This document shows, piece after piece, positions 31,986-35,508 of a stretch of 35,508 nucleotides of DNA. The first letter of the stretch is position 1. Every line of letters begins with the position of its first letter. The DNA lies in assembly GCF_900091955.1 (NCBI RefSeq), contig NZ_FMDF01000232.1, positions 1 to 35,508 on the forward strand. Reading direction: 5' to 3'. The translations under genes were made by a program, and so were the position numbers. Source of the stretch: Streptomyces sp. Ncost-T10-10d. GTDB taxonomy: Bacteria > Actinomycetota > Actinomycetes > Streptomycetales > Streptomycetaceae. The notes beneath the pieces are model-generated. The model was not told where the DNA came from and ran no database searches. It saw only the letters and a program-made list of their open reading frames with translations.

Positions 31986-32851
31986 CCACCACCGTGAACG
32001 CCACGAAGCCCGACGACGGCGTCCTGATCCGCAGACCGGGCCCGCAGGAGCTGTATCCGGTACGCACCCACCGCAGACGCCGCGCCCTGGAACTCACGCT
32101 CGCCGTCGCCGTACCGCTGCTCCTCGTGCTGCTCTGGCAACTGGCCGCCGCACAGTCCTGGATCGACGACCGGGTCTACCCCGCCCCCTCCACCATCCTG
32201 GCGGACGGCTGGGACCGGGCGGGCGCCGGTGAACTGTGGCCGGATGTATGGGCCACGCTCAAGCGGGTCCTCGGCGGCTATGCGATCGGCACCGTCGCGG
32301 GATACGCGCTCGGCCTGCTGATGGGCTCGCTCTCACTCGTACGGGCGGCGCTGGAGCCGTTGCTCGATGCCTTGTACGTCGTGCCGAAGCTGGCCCTGCT
32401 GCCGGTCTTCCTCAACATGTTCGGCCTCGGTGAAGGACCGCAGATCGCCCTGGTCGCCGCGACCGTCTTCTTCTTCGTCTGGATCTCCACCATGGCGGCC
32501 GTACTCGCCGTACCGGTCGGCCACCGTGATGCCGGTCAGGTCTTCGGCGCCTCGCCCTGGCAGATGTTCCGCCATGTGCTGCTGCCCGCGTCGCTGCCCG
32601 CGGTCCTGGTCGGGGCACGGATCGCGGCAGGGGTGGCCGTGCTCGTCATCGTCGCCTCCGAACAGATCGCCGCGGCCGACGGTCTCGGCCATCTGATCTT
32701 CGACTCCCGGGCACTGTTCCAGAACGACGTGATGTTCGTCGGCATCGTGTGTGTGGCGGTCCTCGGTGTCGTCTTCTCCGAAGTGGTGCGGATCGCCGGG
32801 CGGCTGCTCACACCGTGGGCCCCGCGCGACCGCGGCCGCAGCCAGTCCTGA
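31982..32851 (+). CDS. ABC importer permease (SsuC/ThiX type)
   Basis: This 289-residue inner-membrane permease has about six hydrophobic segments. The BPD_transp_1 loop is seen as GASPWQMFRHVLLPASLPAVLVGARIAAGVA near residues 185-215. The N-terminal 35 residues are hydrophilic. It is translationally coupled to the ATPase (ATGA) and followed by the binding protein after 32 bp, giving a complete three-gene importer. Confidence 0.9.
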   Translation: MTTTVNATKPDDGVLIRRPGPQELYPVRTHRRRRALELTLAVAVPLLLVLLWQLAAAQSWIDDRVYPAPSTILADGWDRAGAGELWPDVWATLKRVLGGYAIGTVAGYALGLLMGSLSLVRAALEPLLDALYVVPKLALLPVFLNMFGLGEGPQIALVAATVFFFVWISTMAAVLAVPVGHRDAGQVFGASPWQMFRHVLLPASLPAVLVGARIAAGVAVLVIVASEQIAAADGLGHLIFDSRALFQNDVMFVGIVCVAVLGVVFSEVVRIAGRLLTPWAPRDRGRSQS

Positions 32852-32883
32852 ACGGCTCCCCACGTTCTTCGTACGGAGGCACT

Positions 32884-34026
32884 GTGCGTACACACACCCC
32901 CTTCACCTGCACCGTCGTGCTCGTCACGGCATCCCTGCTCGGCGCGGCAGGCTGCGCCGGCAACGACTCCGGCGGCGACAGCGCCGCCGCCGCACCGCGC
33001 ACCGTCAAGCCCGTCGCGGGCTGTGGCGGCGGCAGCTGGACCGACCCGGCCGACCTCGCCCCCGACCGGAAACCGGCCCGCTGCGACAAGGGCGCCCCGG
33101 CGGCCCGGCCCCTGGCGAAGAAGCGGAAGATCACCGTCGCCACCGGCACCCTGAGTGCGGAGTACGTCGCTCCGCTCCAGGTCGCGGTGGCGAAGGGCGA
33201 GTTCACGAAAGAGGGGCTGGACGTCGAACTGAAGGTACTGCCCACCCCGGACGCCCTGCCGCTGCTCGCCAGGGGCGATGTGGACGCCCAGTGGGCGGCT
33301 CCCGAGGCAGCCGTGATGAACGGCATCAACGGCGGCTTCGACATCAGGTGGGTGGCAGGGAACTTCTCCCCCGACCCCACCTCCAAGAGCGGCCTGTGGG
33401 TTCGTCTCAAGGACGGCGAGAGCGCCGATCACGTCGAGATGGCGGGCCGGAAACTGGGCACGATGATCGGCAAGGGCTCGGTCATCGCGTACCCGATGGA
33501 CACCTCCCTGAAGAAGCACGGCGGCGGCCTCGACAGGATCAGCTTCCAGCAGCTCGGTTCCGCGGATGTGCTGACCGCGCTGCAGAACGGCGGCGTGGAC
33601 TCGGCCTGGCTGCTCGACCCGATCTGGCGCAAGGTGGACGGCGACAAGAAGTACGCGTTCCTGGGCGGCCAGCCTGTCGGCGAACCGCTCGGCGGCCTGC
33701 TCTTCGGCCCGACGCTGCTGAACAAGGACCCGGACGCGGGCGTCGCCTTTCTCCGCGCCTACATCCGGACGGTGAACACCTACTTCGCCGGCGATTACAA
33801 GTCCGATCCCGCCTTCGTCGCCGAGCTGGCGAAGCTGATGAAGACCGACGAGGCCACACTGCGCTCGACCCCGTCGATGCGGATGGACTGGGAGATACGG
33901 AAGGGCACGACGGACCGGCTGCAGCAGGCGTACGCCGATTCGGGTGTCTCGAAGGGGGCCCCGGTGCCGGAGGCGAAGGCCGTCGACCGGGCGATGTACT
34001 CGGAGGCGGTGGGCCACAAGCTCTGA
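32884..34026 (+). CDS. NMT1/SsuA-type substrate-binding lipoprotein
   Basis: This 380-residue solute-binding protein starts with a lipoprotein signal (lipobox GAAGC, lipidated Cys24). It then has a Gly/Ser/Ala linker and an unusual extra segment of about 45 residues with two Cys (CGGGSWTDP...ARCDKG) before the periplasmic-binding fold (KKRKITVATGTL). The NMT1/THI5-like fold binds sulfonates, nitrate, pyrimidine precursors or similar small molecules. No sulfur or thiamine gene is adjacent, so the substrate is open. The GTG follows GGAGG. Confidence 0.88.
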   Translation: MRTHTPFTCTVVLVTASLLGAAGCAGNDSGGDSAAAAPRTVKPVAGCGGGSWTDPADLAPDRKPARCDKGAPAARPLAKKRKITVATGTLSAEYVAPLQVAVAKGEFTKEGLDVELKVLPTPDALPLLARGDVDAQWAAPEAAVMNGINGGFDIRWVAGNFSPDPTSKSGLWVRLKDGESADHVEMAGRKLGTMIGKGSVIAYPMDTSLKKHGGGLDRISFQQLGSADVLTALQNGGVDSAWLLDPIWRKVDGDKKYAFLGGQPVGEPLGGLLFGPTLLNKDPDAGVAFLRAYIRTVNTYFAGDYKSDPAFVAELAKLMKTDEATLRSTPSMRMDWEIRKGTTDRLQQAYADSGVSKGAPVPEAKAVDRAMYSEAVGHKL

Positions 34027-34045
34027 CTCGCGCGCAGACGTACGA

Positions 34046-34083
34046 ACAGAAGGCCGGACCCTCTAAAGGATCCGGCCTTCTGT
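34046..34083. terminator. Terminator between ABC operon and tRNA
   Basis: A perfect 13-bp stem ACAGAAGGCCGGA (34046-34058) pairs with 34071-34083. The T-rich flank suits both the ABC operon and the opposing tRNA gene. Confidence 0.75.
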
Positions 34084-34089
34084 GTTCAG

Positions 34090-34163
34090 TAGCGGGGACA
34101 GGATTTGAACCTGCGACCTCTGGGTTATGAGCCCAGCGAGCTACCGAGCTGCTCCACCCCGCG
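34090..34163 (-). tRNA. Initiator tRNA-fMet (CAU)
   Basis: A 74-nt cloverleaf lacks an encoded CCA. The anticodon loop CTCATAA sits on a stem with three G-C pairs (GGG/CCC), and the first acceptor position is unpaired (C1 opposite U72). Both are hallmarks of initiator rather than elongator tRNA-Met. The T-arm CAGG-TTCAAAT-CCTG and D-arm GAGC/GCTC are intact. Confidence 0.96.
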
Positions 34164-34242
34164 TCGTTGAAACCAACAGTACGTGACGCCCTGGACCAGC
34201 GCAAATCCGTTTCTGCGGGCCGTGCGGGGGCCGCCGCGCAAG

Positions 34243-35508
34243 CTACGCGGTCAGCTCCTGATGCAGCGCCTCGCGCAGCCGGGCAGCCCGCTCGGCGACC
34301 TCCGCCGGGCCCAGTTCGACCGCCCGTGCGCACCAGCGCTGCCCCTCGGTGAGCTCCCCGCGGCGGGCGGCCAGCAGGGCGAGGCGCAGCGCGGCCCGGC
34401 CATGCCCGTCGTTCGCGGCACGGCTCCACCACAGCGCGGCCTCGCGCTCGCTGCCCTCGCGGGCCAGCAGCAGCCCGAGATTGAAGGCGCCGTTGCGGCT
34501 GCCCGACTCGGCGGCCTCGCGGTACCAACGGGCCGCACTGTCCACGTCGCCACGGGCCGCCGCGAGCATCCCGACCCGCACCTGGGCGCGGCGATGCCCC
34601 TGCTCGGCGGCCCGCTCGTACCACTCCTCGCACTCGGTCTTCTCCGGCATCGGCTCGCCGAGCGCGGGAGGTCCGGGCGGCGGCTGCCGCGAGTCCAGCA
34701 CCCCGGCCAGCCGGAAGGCGGCCTCGGCGCTGCCTCCGCCCGCCGCGCAGCGCAGATGGCGCTCGGCCGCGTGCTCCTCGCCGCGGTGCAGCAGGGCCAT
34801 GCCGACCTGGAGCGCTGCCTCGGTGTGGCCTGCCGCGGCGGCCCGCTCGTACCAGACCAGTGCCGTCCGGTCCTCGTCGCGTCCGGCGTACAGGATGCCG
34901 AGGTTGAAGGCCGCATCGACGCTGCCCGCCTCGGCCGCCTTGGAGAACCAGGGCTCGGCGCCGGTCGCGTCGCCCGCCTGGAGCAGGAGTACGGCCAGTG
35001 CGTTGGCGGCTTCGCGGTGCCCCGCGTACGCGGCGCGGCGGTACCACTGCTCGGCCTGCGGCGTACGGTCCTGGGCCGCACAGAGCAGCCCCAGGTTGTA
35101 GGCCCCGTTGACGTCGCCCGCGTCCATGGCGGCGCGGTACCAGCGCTCGGCGGTCTGCTGCTCGCCACGGGCGGCATGCAGGGCGCCCAGGGCGTTGGCG
35201 GCGTTTCCGTCGCCGTCCTGGGCGGCACGCAGCCACCACACGGCGGCGCTCTCCTCATCACCCGCGTCACGCAGCAGGAATCCGAGCGCGCACGCGGCCC
35301 GAGCCTCGCCGGCCTTCGCGGAGATGAGGTACCAGCGACCGGCCTCCTTGGGCTCGCCGCGCTGTTCGAGGATGGCGCCGAGGTGCAGGGCGGCACGCCG
35401 GTGGCCACGCGCGGCGGCCTGCCGGTACCACTGCTCGGCCTCGCCCACGCGCCCGGTCGCCGGACCGGCCATGGGGCCGTCGTCCGAGCGCACCGCGGAA
35501 CGGGCGGC
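34243..35508 (-). CDS. Sel1/TPR-repeat protein (5'-truncated by window edge)
   Basis: At least 416 residues are visible, made of about ten 36-residue Sel1-like repeats. Units such as AEQWYRQAAARGHRRAALHLG and AERWYRAAMDAGDVNGAYNLG show the W-Y...AA..G...A...LG pattern. Such solenoids act as protein-interaction scaffolds. There is no signal peptide or membrane segment in the visible part. The frame remains open to the window end and the first repeat is already under way, so the true start probably lies beyond it. A Pro-rich break (PPPGPPALGEP) interrupts the repeats near the middle. Confidence 0.85.
   Translation of the reverse strand, partial: AARSAVRSDDGPMAGPATGRVGEAEQWYRQAAARGHRRAALHLGAILEQRGEPKEAGRWYLISAKAGEARAACALGFLLRDAGDEESAAVWWLRAAQDGDGNAANALGALHAARGEQQTAERWYRAAMDAGDVNGAYNLGLLCAAQDRTPQAEQWYRRAAYAGHREAANALAVLLLQAGDATGAEPWFSKAAEAGSVDAAFNLGILYAGRDEDRTALVWYERAAAAGHTEAALQVGMALLHRGEEHAAERHLRCAAGGGSAEAAFRLAGVLDSRQPPPGPPALGEPMPEKTECEEWYERAAEQGHRRAQVRVGMLAAARGDVDSAARWYREAAESGSRNGAFNLGLLLAREGSEREAALWWSRAANDGHGRAALRLALLAARRGELTEGQRWCARAVELGPAEVAERAARLREALHQELTA

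Noticed and set aside
34090..34163. tRNA gene as a mobile-element integration site
   Set aside because: There is no partial tRNA repeat, integrase or foreign-composition DNA on either side within the window.

Overview
The window is chromosomal DNA from a Streptomyces or a very close relative. The evidence is the very high GC content with almost exclusive G/C third codon positions, the many GTG starts, hairpin terminators without T-tracts, and a conserved gene order. From memory, that order matches the S. coelicolor core chromosome from the das locus through nrdABS, sigR-rsrA, aroA and hisN. No phage, insertion sequence, CRISPR array, plasmid origin or biosynthetic gene cluster is visible. This is mostly well-conserved core genome with one rearranged junction.

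Layout. (1) 18-6212: amino-sugar uptake. The minus-strand operon dasA-dasB-dasC-dasD (lipoprotein, two permeases, GH3 hexosaminidase) is divergent from dasR, with DasR-type operators between them and a perfect GC hairpin between dasA and dasB. (2) 6246-8342: a DUF3311 protein translationally coupled to a sodium:solute symporter. (3) 8391-13398: the class Ia ribonucleotide reductase locus nrdA-nrdB-nrdS, preceded by a pair of NrdR-type boxes and a cobalamin riboswitch. A small membrane-protein gene lies antisense between nrdB and nrdS. (4) 13399-14621: a plastic junction with a coding remnant, a small secreted protein and a 275-bp near-identical copy of the nrdB 3' end. (5) 14622-20055, minus strand: a secreted M15 peptidase, peptide deformylase, a TPR protein, and two overlapping membrane HD-domain genes, one canonical HD-GYP and one degenerate.

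(6) 20211-21447: the thiol-oxidative-stress sigma factor sigR and its zinc anti-sigma factor rsrA, with a perfect SigR-type autoregulatory promoter. (7) 21505-23788: an alpha/beta hydrolase, an SRAP (HMCES/YedK) DNA-lesion protein and a divergent M50B-like membrane peptidase. (8) 23892-28300: aroA-rsgA, a Gdx-like SMR transporter, a TetR regulator and hisN. (9) 28418-30977: a CBS-pair protein with a Rex-like upstream site, and a monofunctional catalase divergent from a Fur-family regulator (catR-like). (10) 31096-34083: an SsuABC/NMT1-type ABC importer of unknown substrate. (11) 34090-35508: initiator tRNA-fMet and a Sel1-repeat protein that runs off the window.

Redox and metal control recurs (SigR/RsrA, CatR-catalase, the Rex-like site, B12-gated nrdAB), but no obviously new multi-gene system was found. 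The most unusual items are the nrdB 3' duplication and the rearranged junction around it, an 18-bp perfect palindrome in front of the M15 peptidase gene, the apparent loss of the ATP-cone in NrdA, the paired canonical/degenerate HD membrane proteins, and a metal-site-like tail in the TPR protein.
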